Source: JAUVXJ01 sp034411995 (GTDB lineage Bacteria > Chloroflexota > Anaerolineae > UBA7937 > B3-Chlor). From it: 64,000 nt of DNA. The stretch covers positions 62,001 to 126,000 of the forward strand of contig DAOUME010000022.1 in assembly GCA_034411995.1 (NCBI GenBank), written 5' to 3'. Below are positions 31,798-40,472 of this stretch, piece by piece. The translations under genes and the position numbers were made by a program. Under the pieces are notes generated by a model, which saw nothing but the letters and a program-made list of their open reading frames with translations, was not told where the DNA came from and searched no databases. Position 1 is the first letter of the stretch, and each line of letters opens with the position of its first letter.

Positions 31798-33606
31798 GTG
31801 GAACAGAAGACCTTCAGGGACGTGTATCGCAACGCCAAGAGCGATGCCAGCCACTATCTGGCACCCAGGGAATGGATCTCCTGGCTGATCCTCAGCCTGC
31901 GCTTCCTGGCGCTTACCCTGGCCGTCATCCTGTCCTTCATCGACCGCTCGCGGGTTGGCGTCACCGTGCCCATCACGCACATCGCCCTGACCGCCGTGGC
32001 CTACAATGTCATCCTGGTGGCGCTGGCGCGACACGTGAAGTGGCTGCGGCAGACGCTGAACGTGCTCGTTATCGACACCCTGGTCACGACCCTCTGCGTG
32101 TACCTGACCGGCGGCTACCACAGTGGTTTCTTCATCATCTACTTCTTCATCGCCATCGGGGCAGCCTTCTACCTGAATCTGGCGGCTACCACCCTGGTAT
32201 CCCTGGTTCTGGGACTGATCTATGTCGGGGCCTGCTTCCTCAACCCTGCGGGCATCTGGACAGCTAATGCGGCCTTCATCATCGCAGGCAAGGTCGTCCT
32301 CCTGCTTCTCGTTGCCCTTCTATGCGGTCTCCTCCTGGAGCAACTCCGACGGGAGCACTACGAGACGGAGCGAGAGCGCGCTCTGTCGGCTCGCCTCTCC
32401 GCCCTCAATGACCTGTTTCAGCAATTGAGCGCCAGCCTGGAGCTGGAGCCCACCATGCAAACGGTATCGGAGGCCTCCCGGCGCCTGTTGGGAGCAGATG
32501 TCACCTTGACCTTGCTGCGGCGAGAAGATGGGACAGGCCTACACGTTGCCGCCAGTAGTGGTCTGGGGCTGGACGCGGCACGAGAGACGCTGGAGCTGAA
32601 CGAGGAGTCCCTGGAACAGCTCCTCGCCCTCGACGCTCCCCACGTCTTTCAGGACACGGCTGTGGATGCGGCACCTGTGCGCCGCTTCATGCAAGCCCAG
32701 GGCATAGCCTACCTGGCGGTCGTAGGCCTGGCTCTGGCCGAGGAAAGGCTAGGTATGCTCTGCGCGGGAAGGCGCTATCGGGAACCGTTCTCCGAGGGTG
32801 ATCTGGCTTTCCTCAACGCTCTGGCTCAGGAGGGAGCCCTGTCCATCCGCAATGCCCGTCTCTACGAACGTGAGCGCCAGCAAGTACAGCGGCTGCAAAC
32901 CCTGGAGGCGCTCCAGGCCAGCTTCGTCTCCGTCGTCTCCCATGAACTGCGCACACCTCTCACCTGCATCAAGACCTCGGTGGACATGCTGGAGAGCACT
33001 CAGGATAGGGACCTGTCGGGCATCAGAGAGGAACTGCTCCATACCATCAGTCACCATACCGGCCGCCTGGAGACGCTCGTCGAGGACTTGATGGACGCGA
33101 CGAGACTGGAGGCTGGGCAACTGACCCTCTCCCTGCAACCTACTGACCTGCGTCTCCTGGTGGAGAAGACGGTGAGAGCATTCGCACCCCTGGTGAGGGG
33201 CAAGAAACAGCTCATGGACATGGATCTGCCGGACAATCTCGAACCAGCCCTGCTCGACCGCCATCGCATCGAGCAAGTGCTCACCAACCTCATCTCCAAC
33301 GCTCACAAATTCGCCGCCAAGGGCGGCCATATCGGCATCACTCTGAGCGCAGAGGACCACGATCTGTGTCTGACGGTGAGCGATGACGGGCCGGGCATTC
33401 CTCTCAGCCAGCAGGATCGCATCTTCGACAAGTTCTACGTGGTCACCGATGGGCGAGGGCTGACTGGCGTCGGTCTGGGGCTGTACATCGCCCGGCAACT
33501 GGTGGAACTGCATGGGGGACGCATCTGGGTGGAAAGCGAGCCGGGAGGGGGAAGCGCGTTCCATGTGCTCCTCCCCAAGGAGCGTGATGATCCCTCTGAG
33601 GTCTAG
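31798..33606 (+). CDS. Membrane sensor histidine kinase with GAF domain
   Basis: 602 residues. About six TM helices lie in residues 26-180 (MASE-like sensor module without a large outer loop), then a coiled linker, a GAF domain (about 205-360) and a HisKA dimerisation helix with SHELRTPLT (H382, phospho-acceptor). The HATPase follows: N-box VLTNLISNAHKFA, G1 DDGPGIP, F-box FDKFY and G2 GVGLGLYIA. It phosphorylates the OmpR-type regulator encoded 45 bp downstream. The input signal is unknown: the TM module suggests a membrane-sensed cue and the GAF domain a cytoplasmic ligand. The Pho-like boxes nearby hint at phosphate limitation. Confidence 0.92.
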   Translation: MEQKTFRDVYRNAKSDASHYLAPREWISWLILSLRFLALTLAVILSFIDRSRVGVTVPITHIALTAVAYNVILVALARHVKWLRQTLNVLVIDTLVTTLCVYLTGGYHSGFFIIYFFIAIGAAFYLNLAATTLVSLVLGLIYVGACFLNPAGIWTANAAFIIAGKVVLLLLVALLCGLLLEQLRREHYETERERALSARLSALNDLFQQLSASLELEPTMQTVSEASRRLLGADVTLTLLRREDGTGLHVAASSGLGLDAARETLELNEESLEQLLALDAPHVFQDTAVDAAPVRRFMQAQGIAYLAVVGLALAEERLGMLCAGRRYREPFSEGDLAFLNALAQEGALSIRNARLYERERQQVQRLQTLEALQASFVSVVSHELRTPLTCIKTSVDMLESTQDRDLSGIREELLHTISHHTGRLETLVEDLMDATRLEAGQLTLSLQPTDLRLLVEKTVRAFAPLVRGKKQLMDMDLPDNLEPALLDRHRIEQVLTNLISNAHKFAAKGGHIGITLSAEDHDLCLTVSDDGPGIPLSQQDRIFDKFYVVTDGRGLTGVGLGLYIARQLVELHGGRIWVESEPGGGSAFHVLLPKERDDPSEV

Positions 33607-33651
33607 ACCCTGAGACCCCACGACACTGGAAGACGAAGGCAGGGATGACGG

Positions 33652-34338
33652 GTGAAGATCCTCATCGTAGACGACGAACCCGATGTGGCCAAAGTCGTGC
33701 GCATGAGCTTCGAGGTTCAGGAGCCTCACTGGGAAGCGCTTGCGGCCTACGATGGGGAAGAGGCACTGGCTGTCTTCGAGAAGGAGCAGCCGGATCTGGT
33801 ACTCCTGGACATCATGATGCCTGAGATGAGCGGCTTCGAGGTCCTCAAGGAACTGCGCCGCTTCTCCGACGTACCAGTCATCGTGCTGACCGCCAAGGAG
33901 AACGAAATAGACAAGGTCATGGGCCTGAACCTGGGTGCTGACGACTACATCACCAAGCCCTTCGGCCACCTGGAATTGGTGGCCAGGGTCAAGGCAGTCC
34001 TTCGTCGGGCACAGGGCTTGCCTCTCAGCCACGAACTCCCCTTCACCTCCGGAGCGATCCACATCGACTTCGAGAGGCACCAGGTCAGTGTGGAGGGCGA
34101 ACCGGTCTCCCTGACGGGCACCGAGTATCGTCTGTTGTACCACCTGGTGCGCAACGCTGGTCAGGTGATGACGCACGAAGCCCTGCTGGCCCGTGTCTGG
34201 GGCCGAGAGTACACCGACGAGATCGACTATCTGAAAGTGTACATCAGCCGGCTCCGCAACAAGCTGGAGCGAGATCCCCGCAACCCCGAGTACATCCTCA
34301 CCGAGTACGGCGTAGGTTACTGGTTCAGGAAAGCCTAG
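33652..34338 (+). CDS. OmpR/PhoB-family response regulator
   Basis: 228 residues from GTG 33652. The receiver domain has the acidic pocket DDE (7-9), phospho-acceptor D53 in LVLLDIMMP, T80 and K102 (ITKPF). The C-terminal winged helix (about 130-228) has LTGTEYRLLYHLVRNAG, the recognition helix IDYLKVYISRLRNKLE and the wing GVGYWFRK. This subfamily binds tandem direct repeats with an 11-bp period. Just such repeats lie 20-55 bp after its stop codon, upstream of the next genes, and again at 46051-46088, so it may control both. Partner kinase is immediately upstream. Confidence 0.93.
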   Translation: MKILIVDDEPDVAKVVRMSFEVQEPHWEALAAYDGEEALAVFEKEQPDLVLLDIMMPEMSGFEVLKELRRFSDVPVIVLTAKENEIDKVMGLNLGADDYITKPFGHLELVARVKAVLRRAQGLPLSHELPFTSGAIHIDFERHQVSVEGEPVSLTGTEYRLLYHLVRNAGQVMTHEALLARVWGREYTDEIDYLKVYISRLRNKLERDPRNPEYILTEYGVGYWFRKA

Positions 34339-34355
34339 CCCAGGGTTTGCCTGCT

Positions 34356-34409
34356 TTTACCACCCTTTAACCACGTTTACCCTGCCCCGTTACCGCTTTG
34401 CGTTATGAT
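34356..34409 (+). promoter_or_regulatory. Pho-box-like direct repeats and -10 box
   Basis: TTTACC (34356), TTAACC (34367), TTTACC (34376) and GTTACC (34389) recur at roughly 11-bp spacing and end at the position where a -35 box would be. TATGAT (34404-34409) is the -10 box. This layout is typical of PhoB/PhoP-type activation and lies directly behind the response regulator gene. Likely targets are the small membrane protein, patatin and DegV genes. Confidence 0.55.
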
Positions 34410-34458
34410 GAGGTTAGACAGCAATTCGTTTCCGGCTCACCGGAGAATGGGAGATACC

Positions 34459-34560
34459 ATGTCGCGCACCGAGTTCAGACGAACCGCCATCGCCGTCGTG
34501 TTGCTACTCGTGGGCGCTGCCGCAGTGGCTGCCTTCATGTCCTACTACCTCGTCCGCTAA
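34459..34560 (+). CDS. Single-pass membrane microprotein, 33 residues
   Basis: ATG 34459 with GGGAG at 34449-34453 (5 nt spacing), reading MSRTEFRRTAIAVVLLLVGA and ending AAFMSYYLVR. A basic N-terminus (RTEFRR) precedes one hydrophobic helix (about 9-28), so the N-terminus is probably cytoplasmic. It lies between the response regulator and the patatin gene, downstream of the Pho-box-like repeats. No family recognised. Its good RBS, helix pattern and clean stop favour a real gene, but with so few codons this is not certain. Confidence 0.6.
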   Translation: MSRTEFRRTAIAVVLLLVGAAAVAAFMSYYLVR

Positions 34561-34630
34561 CCCACGCACGTTGTCCGAGGGCGGACGAGCCTGCTGAAAC
34601 CACAAATCGTGCTTTGACAGGTGGAAAGAG

Positions 34631-35611
34631 ATGCTTGCCCTGGTGCTCGGTGGGGGAGGCAACCGCGGTCCCCTGGAGGTAGGTGCACTCCAGGTATTGC
34701 TGGAACACGGCATCGTGCCAGACATGCTCGTCGGCACGTCAGCCGGGGCGATCAACGCTGCCTTCCTGTCCATCGATCCCACACCTCACACCGCCCACGA
34801 GCTCGGCCGCCTCTGGACGAAGGCCGGTGAGCGTGGAGTGTTCCGCGGCAACCGACTCACCTTGTTCTGGCGCCTCGTCACCGGTAAGGACAGCCTGTAC
34901 CGCAACGAGGACTTCCGACGTCTCATCGAGGAGAGCCTGCCCGCGGACACGAGGTACTTCGCCGACATCGAGGCGGTCAAGCTGCTCATCGTGGCCACTA
35001 GGCTGGACACAGGCGAGCCCCGCGTCTTCGGCAATGACCCTCAGGAGCGCCTGTTGGACGCGATCATGGCCAGCACGGCATTACCACCTTTCTTCCCCCC
35101 ATGGTCTGCCGGGGACGAACTGCTCATCGACGGGGGAATAGCCGCCGACCTTCCCGTGAGAATCGCCATCGCCGAGGGGGCCACGGAGATCTACGCGCTG
35201 CACCTGGTGGATGCACCACCCGAGAGTCAGCAGACGCGCGGTCTGCTCAGCATCGCCGAGCAGGCCATCAACACCGTTCTCTCCCGCCAGCTTCAGAGCG
35301 ATCTGAAGGAATCCAAGCATACGAAAGGCGTGACGCTGCACTACGTCCCCCTCACGGGTTTCTATGGACTTCCTCTGCGGGATTTGAGCCGCACCACGGA
35401 AATGATCGAGGCCGGCAGGCAGCAGATGGAAGAGTATCTCCGGGCGTCTACAGGGGCTGCTGGAGGCGAGCGACCATCTTGGCTGCGCGCGGCCCTCAGA
35501 GGAGCTGCGCAGCATGCTCGAAAGAGCATATCATGGCTGCCGGTCAGCCGCTGGATCCCTGGGCGGTTCCGTGGAGATCAGATCATGGGCAAGGGTGAGA
35601 GCTATGGGTAG
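34631..35611 (+). CDS. Patatin-like phospholipase
   Basis: 326 residues. The patatin catalytic dyad is visible: oxyanion loop LGGGGNRG (6-13), nucleophile S37 in VGTSAGA, and the catalytic Asp in LIDGGIAADLPV (about 166-177). The Pro-rich TALPPFFPPW is typical of the bacterial RssA/NTE-like group. It cleaves acyl chains from phospholipids or related lipids, probably at the inner membrane face. The C-terminal about 50 residues are basic. It overlaps the degV start by 8 nt, so the two are translationally coupled, which fits a joint role in fatty-acid release and carriage. Confidence 0.9.
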   Translation: MLALVLGGGGNRGPLEVGALQVLLEHGIVPDMLVGTSAGAINAAFLSIDPTPHTAHELGRLWTKAGERGVFRGNRLTLFWRLVTGKDSLYRNEDFRRLIEESLPADTRYFADIEAVKLLIVATRLDTGEPRVFGNDPQERLLDAIMASTALPPFFPPWSAGDELLIDGGIAADLPVRIAIAEGATEIYALHLVDAPPESQQTRGLLSIAEQAINTVLSRQLQSDLKESKHTKGVTLHYVPLTGFYGLPLRDLSRTTEMIEAGRQQMEEYLRASTGAAGGERPSWLRAALRGAAQHARKSISWLPVSRWIPGRFRGDQIMGKGESYG

Positions 35612-36536
35612 GATCGCCGTCGTCACGGACAGTGTCGCCTGTGTGCCCTCGGACCTGGTAGAGAAGTACGACATCCACGTCGTGCCGTTCCACGTCATCT
35701 GGGACGGGCAAGTCTACAGGGATGGTGTGGACCTGAACCCCGCCGAGTTCTACCGGCTCTTCGGGCAGAACAAGGCGTATCCCACCACTTCTCAGCCCTC
35801 GCTGGCGGATTTCTTCAGGGTCTATGCCCACCTCAGTGAGACGCATGAGGGCATCGTCTCCATCCACATACCAGCAGAGCTCACTGGAACCGTCAGCGTG
35901 GCTGAGACCGCAGCCCGCGAGGCAGCCTCGGTGCCGGTGGTCGTGCTGGACTGTGGCCTGGCCACCATCGCCGAGGGGTTCGTCGTGCTGGCCGCCGCGC
36001 AGGCCGCCGAAGCCGGAGGGAGCTTAGAGGAAGTGGTCGCTGCCGCAAAGTCGATGATGGCCAGGGTCCACTTCTACGCCACCCTGGACGATCTCAAACA
36101 CCTTCACCGTGGAGGGCGTATAGGCGAGGCAGCTACCCTCCTGGGCTCAAGACTCAGGATCAATCCCATCTTGAACCTGGAGAACGGAAGAGTCCGGGTC
36201 GTGAGCGTGGTCAGAACGCGGCGGACGGCTGTCGAGAAGATGATGGAACTGATGTGGAACGAGGTTGAAGACCGCCCCCTGCACGCCTCGGTTTTTCACG
36301 GCGACGCTCTATCAGAGGCAGAGCGCATTGCGGAGGAGGTTCGTTCTCGCTTCAACTGTGTGGAGTTCTACATCACCGAGTTCACGCCGGTCATGGGAGC
36401 TCATACTGGTCCCGGGGTCATCGGCCTGGCCTTCTATGCGGAGGAGACGGACCAGCCAGCGGCTTCAAACTCCGGCGAAGGAGCAGGCCGGCTCGGCTTC
36501 CTGGCGCGTTCGCTCGCCCTGTGGAGCCTGGGCTGA
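35604..36536 (+). CDS. DegV-family fatty-acid-binding protein (FakB-like)
   Basis: 310 residues from ATG 35604 (AGGGTGAG just upstream; the longer frame overlaps patatin and lacks homologous sequence). DegV landmarks: VTDSVACVP (about 6-14), TTSQPSLADFFRVY, SIHIPAELTGTVSVAETAA, DCGLATIAEGF, FYATLDDLKHLHRGGRIG and GAHTGPGVIGLAFY. FakB proteins present a fatty acid to the kinase FakA for phosphorylation. FakA is not in the window. Coupling to a patatin upstream suggests that the acyl chains come from phospholipid turnover; this is inference. Confidence 0.88.
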   Translation: MGRIAVVTDSVACVPSDLVEKYDIHVVPFHVIWDGQVYRDGVDLNPAEFYRLFGQNKAYPTTSQPSLADFFRVYAHLSETHEGIVSIHIPAELTGTVSVAETAAREAASVPVVVLDCGLATIAEGFVVLAAAQAAEAGGSLEEVVAAAKSMMARVHFYATLDDLKHLHRGGRIGEAATLLGSRLRINPILNLENGRVRVVSVVRTRRTAVEKMMELMWNEVEDRPLHASVFHGDALSEAERIAEEVRSRFNCVEFYITEFTPVMGAHTGPGVIGLAFYAEETDQPAASNSGEGAGRLGFLARSLALWSLG

Positions 36537-36578
36537 ACCCCGCGCTTCACAAACGCCTCGGCCATCGATCCGCCGCCT

Positions 36579-38708
36579 TCATTCCTTCTCCATCCCTGCA
36601 AAGCTGGCCAGGCAGCGCTTCACGCCCACGCCATCGAAGACCACCGTGACCTCCTCGTCGTCGCTCAGGACCTTGCTGCTGAGCACGATCCCCTCTCCGA
36701 ACCGGGGATGCCGCACTCGATCTCCGTCCCTGAACTGAGTCTCCGTGCGCCGCTCGACAGGCTGCGCATAAGGCTGCGCGAAGCTCTCCCCTTGTAGCAG
36801 CTCGCCGGGTATGTCTGCCAGAAAGCGCGATGGCTCGCTCAGCTCGTCGCGACCGAAGAGAGTGCGGCGGAAGGTGTGCACGAGGTACAGACGATCCTGA
36901 GCCCTGGTGATCCCCACGTACAACAGCCGACGCTCCTCCTCCAGCTCCTCCGGGGTATCCATGGAGCGGTTATGGGGCAGCACCCCCTCCTCCAGTCCCA
37001 CGACGAATACCACTGGAAACTCCAGTCCCTTGGCCATGTGCAGGGTGAGGAGACAGGGGCTCTGAACTTGCTCGTCCAGGTTGTCCACGTCCGAGACCAG
37101 GGCCACTTCTTCCAGGAAGGTGGTCAGGCTCTCTTCCGCTGGCAACGACGAATACTCTTTGGCCACCCCCCGCAACTCGTTGATGTTCTCCCAGCGCTCC
37201 TCTCCTTCGTCGGTGCCGTCGCGGACATAGGCCGTCAGACCAGTCAAGTCGAGAACCAGGTCCAGCAACTCCAGCGCGCTGAGCTCTCGGCGGACGGCGA
37301 TGAACTCCTCCAGCAATGCCAGGAAGCCGAGGAGACTGACCCGGCCCCTGCCGCCCAGAGGGGCATCTTCGTGCTGGCGCAGCATCTGCATCGCTTCGAA
37401 GAGAGACACGCCCTGGGTCTCCGCCCACGCCTCTAGCTGATCCAGTGTCTTCCGGCCTATGGAGCGGCGAGGGACGTTGATGATGCGACCGAGGCTCACA
37501 CTGTCCTGAGGGTTGTGGATGAGGCGCAAGTAAGCCAGGACGTCCTTGATCTCGCGACGCTCATAGAAGCGTGTCGCTCCCACCAGCCGATAAGGCACCC
37601 CGGCCCGCACGAAGACCTCCTCCAGGGCTCGCGACTGGGCGTTCGTGCGGTACATCACAGCCAGGTCCCCGGGAGAGTACCCCTCCTCGGCCAACAGCCG
37701 CTCTATCTCCTGAAGCACATACTCGGCCTCTTCCTGCTCGTCGTAGGCCTCCATGGCCGTCACCAGAGCTCCCGGCTCGTTTTCCGTCCACAGCTTCTTG
37801 GGGACCCGCTGCACGTTGCGGGAGATGACGTTGTGCGCCGCGTCCAGTATGGTTTGAGTGGAGCGGTAGTTCTGCTCCAGCAGCACCACCCGCACGTCCT
37901 TGTAGTCTTCCCGGAAGCGCTGCACGTTGCGGAAGTCAGCGCCGCGCCACGCATAGATGCTCTGATCCTCGTCGCCGACCACGTAGAGGTTGCGTCGGCG
38001 ACCAGCGAGCAGCTTGAGGATGACGTACTGAGCGACGTTGGTATCCTGAAACTCGTCGACGAGGATGTGCTCGTACTGCGCCTGGTACTTGCCGAGCACC
38101 TCTTTGTTGGCACGCAAGAGTCGCACCGTCACCATCAGCAGATCATCGAAATCGAGGGCGTTGTTCGCCAGCAGAAGGCGCTGATAGCGCTGGTAGACGC
38201 GGGCCACCGCCTCGTGTTCGTACCGCGCCGGTACGTACTCCCCCGGAGCGATGAGCTGGCTCTTGGCCCTGGAGATAGCGTTCAGGATGGCACGAGGAGC
38301 AAAGTCGCTGTCATCCAGGTTCAACTCCCTGAGGCACTGTCGAATCAGGCTGAGCTGGTCTCCGTCGTCGTAGATCACGAAGTTGCGGTCGTAGGGAAGA
38401 TGCTCGGCCTCACGGCGCAGGATGCGCACACAGATGGCGTGGAACGTGCCGATAGTTATCTGCCGCAGAATCTCGGGTCCCAGCAAGGCGTGCAGCCGCT
38501 CCTTCATCTCCCGGGCTGCCTTGTTGGTGAAGGTCACGGCCATGATGCGGTAGGGACGAACCTCGCGTTGCCCGATCAGGTAGGCCACACGATGAGTGAG
38601 GACCCGGGTCTTGCCGCTGCCGGGCCCTGCCACCACCAGCGTTGGCCCATCAGGGGCCTCCACCGCCTCCCTCTGGGCTGGGTTCAGGTCTGCCAGAGTG
38701 TCGTCCAT
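36579..38708 (-). CDS. UvrD/PcrA-type ATP-dependent DNA helicase
   Basis: 709 residues from ATG 38708, with a promoter ending 22 bp upstream. SF1A helicase motifs in order: Q motif LNPAQREAVEAPDGP, Walker A AGPGSGKT (about 27-34), TFTNKAAREMKER, DEFQDTN (Walker B), GDEDQSIYAWRGA, QNYRST, TLHMAKGLEFPVVFVVGLEEG and VGITRAQDRLYL. The C-terminal part carries the PcrA-like Tudor element (FRDGDRVRHPRFGEGIVLSS), which contacts RNA polymerase in PcrA. The length suits PcrA. It unwinds DNA 3'-5' in repair, replication and transcription-conflict resolution. pcrA is the likely name. Confidence 0.92.
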   Translation of the reverse strand: MDDTLADLNPAQREAVEAPDGPTLVVAGPGSGKTRVLTHRVAYLIGQREVRPYRIMAVTFTNKAAREMKERLHALLGPEILRQITIGTFHAICVRILRREAEHLPYDRNFVIYDDGDQLSLIRQCLRELNLDDSDFAPRAILNAISRAKSQLIAPGEYVPARYEHEAVARVYQRYQRLLLANNALDFDDLLMVTVRLLRANKEVLGKYQAQYEHILVDEFQDTNVAQYVILKLLAGRRRNLYVVGDEDQSIYAWRGADFRNVQRFREDYKDVRVVLLEQNYRSTQTILDAAHNVISRNVQRVPKKLWTENEPGALVTAMEAYDEQEEAEYVLQEIERLLAEEGYSPGDLAVMYRTNAQSRALEEVFVRAGVPYRLVGATRFYERREIKDVLAYLRLIHNPQDSVSLGRIINVPRRSIGRKTLDQLEAWAETQGVSLFEAMQMLRQHEDAPLGGRGRVSLLGFLALLEEFIAVRRELSALELLDLVLDLTGLTAYVRDGTDEGEERWENINELRGVAKEYSSLPAEESLTTFLEEVALVSDVDNLDEQVQSPCLLTLHMAKGLEFPVVFVVGLEEGVLPHNRSMDTPEELEEERRLLYVGITRAQDRLYLVHTFRRTLFGRDELSEPSRFLADIPGELLQGESFAQPYAQPVERRTETQFRDGDRVRHPRFGEGIVLSSKVLSDDEEVTVVFDGVGVKRCLASFAGMEKE

Positions 38709-38729
38709 GTCTTCCCCACCTACGCCGCG

Positions 38730-38759
38730 ATTGTAGCACACATATAGAGCGTGTGTCTA
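38730..38759 (-). promoter_or_regulatory. Promoter of the helicase gene
   Basis: Minus strand: TAGACA (38759-38754), 18-bp spacer, TACAAT (38735-38730). Predicted start is near 38723, 15 nt before the ATG. Confidence 0.6.
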
Positions 38760-38933
38760 AGGGACCCCCCACCGCATCTCGAGCAGTCTCCGAGGACCGA
38801 CCTTCGGCACGATCGGACGCCAATGAGCTGTCGCCGCTACCAAGGCTGCCCAGTGTCGTCCTGACGACAGCAGCCTCCCATCGCCAAGCATCAGTGGCGA
38901 CAACATAGACTGGGTGTCAGCCCACAGCCCGCC

Positions 38934-38962
38934 TTGACCCCAGGCGCAAACCGTCGTATAAT
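38934..38962 (+). promoter_or_regulatory. Promoter of the FAD/Fe-S oxidoreductase operon
   Basis: TTGACC (38934-38939), 17-bp spacer, TATAAT (38957-38962). GAGGAG at 38996-39001 precedes ATG 39006. The promoter occupies codons of the longer open frame, showing that frame is not translated from its first start. Confidence 0.8.
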
Positions 38963-39005
38963 GCCGTCACTGCGCAACCAGCTCTGCCAACATACGAGGA
39001 GCAAG

Positions 39006-40472
39006 ATGGATCGGCAAACCCTGGACCAGGCTTTCGAGGAGTTGAAAGCGGTGCTCGGCGAGCGAGCCAGCCGCGAGAAGATACACCGCCTCGGCTACAG
39101 CCGAGACTGGAGCCCCCGCCATCGATCCCACGTGGACCTGCCCGACATCGTGGTTGTGCCCCAGACCACGGACGAAGTGGTACAGATCGTGAAGACCGCT
39201 TACCGGCACCGCATTCCCATCGTGCCCTTCGGCGGAGGAACGGGCATGGGCGGGGGCGTGGCCTCGTGGAAGGGCGGCATCACTGTCGAAACCAAGAGCC
39301 TGAACCAACTCCTGGAGCTGGACCAGGCCAACATGATGGTCACCGCGCAGGCGGGGATGACCATCTGGGATCTGAACGAGGCTCTGGCACACCACGGCCT
39401 GTGGTTTCCTCACCAGCCGGAGAGCAAACGGGCCTCCACCATCGGCGCCGCTATCGGCTGCGACAACGACTCCACCTTCGGCCTGCGCTACGGCAAGATC
39501 CTGGACGTGTTGAGTAACGTGGTCATGGTCACCGGGGAGGGGGAGGCCGTGCGCTTCGGGAGGCGTAAAGCCTCCTTCACCTCCACCGGTTACAAGCTGC
39601 TGGACCTGATCGTGGGTTCCGAGGGCACTCTGGGCATCGTCGCCGAGGCCACATTGCGCGTGTTCCCCCTGCCTGAGACCAGGCTGGTGAGAGGCTTCGT
39701 CTGCCGCAGTCTGGAGGACGGCATCAGAGCCCTGGAGCGGATGCTGGCCAGCGGCCTGGGGATCGAGAGCGCGCACATGAACTGCCGCCAGAGGCTGCAC
39801 TTCTACACCCACGCCTACCGAGAAAAGTATCACCGCGAGCCAGACATCCCGGAGTGGGCCGAGGCTATCCTCTTCCTGTCCTTCGGCGGCGCTCAGAAGG
39901 TGGTGGGGTTCAGCCTGGAACAGGCGACTCGCATCCTGGTGGATGAGTTCGGCGCCGAGGGCGTCAAAGAGCAAGAGATGGTCGACGGCTGGTGGGCGTC
40001 CAAGCATAGCCTGGACTTCATCCCCTTCCGCCAGAAGTGGCCCGACAGCCAACGACAGAAGAAGTTCGGAGCCGCGGACATCGGCCTGCCCATCGGAAGG
40101 GTGGAGGAGGCCTACCAACGCTTCCTCGACATCGCGGCCCGGTGGCAGCAGGAGATCCTGGGGATGACCCTCTACAACGAGTCACCCAACAAGCCCACAG
40201 CCAGCATCAGCTTCGCGGTCTTCGTGGACGATTCGACCCAGGAGAGCATCGCCAACTTCTACCGGTACGTCAGAGACATGAGCACCATGGCGGTGGAGAT
40301 GGAAGGCACCATGAGTTCCTACATCGGGGATGGAGACCGTCTGGGAGGTTTCAACGAGTTGGAGCACGGAGAGAGCTACTCGTACATGAAGCGCATCAAA
40401 GAGATCTTTGACCCGGGCGGCATCTTCAATCCAGGAAAGAAGTTCGAATCACGATGGATACGAACAAGCTAG
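39006..40472 (+). CDS. FAD-binding oxidoreductase (GlcD / D-lactate dehydrogenase-like)
   Basis: 488 residues from ATG 39006. A PCMH-type FAD domain spans about 40-225: VVVPQTTDEVVQIVKTAYRHRIPIVPFGGGTGMGGG, AGMTIWDLNEAL, GLWFPHQPESK and GSEGTLGIVAEATLRV. The cap domain follows, and the C-terminal signature IKEIFDPGGIFNPGKKF is typical of GlcD, D-lactate dehydrogenase and alkyl-DHAP synthase relatives. It oxidises a 2-hydroxyacid or similar, passing electrons to the Fe-S subunit encoded next (19-nt overlap). The substrate is uncertain; D-lactate or glycolate is the usual choice, and the larEBC genes elsewhere in the window make lactate attractive but do not prove it. Confidence 0.88.
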   Translation: MDRQTLDQAFEELKAVLGERASREKIHRLGYSRDWSPRHRSHVDLPDIVVVPQTTDEVVQIVKTAYRHRIPIVPFGGGTGMGGGVASWKGGITVETKSLNQLLELDQANMMVTAQAGMTIWDLNEALAHHGLWFPHQPESKRASTIGAAIGCDNDSTFGLRYGKILDVLSNVVMVTGEGEAVRFGRRKASFTSTGYKLLDLIVGSEGTLGIVAEATLRVFPLPETRLVRGFVCRSLEDGIRALERMLASGLGIESAHMNCRQRLHFYTHAYREKYHREPDIPEWAEAILFLSFGGAQKVVGFSLEQATRILVDEFGAEGVKEQEMVDGWWASKHSLDFIPFRQKWPDSQRQKKFGAADIGLPIGRVEEAYQRFLDIAARWQQEILGMTLYNESPNKPTASISFAVFVDDSTQESIANFYRYVRDMSTMAVEMEGTMSSYIGDGDRLGGFNELEHGESYSYMKRIKEIFDPGGIFNPGKKFESRWIRTS

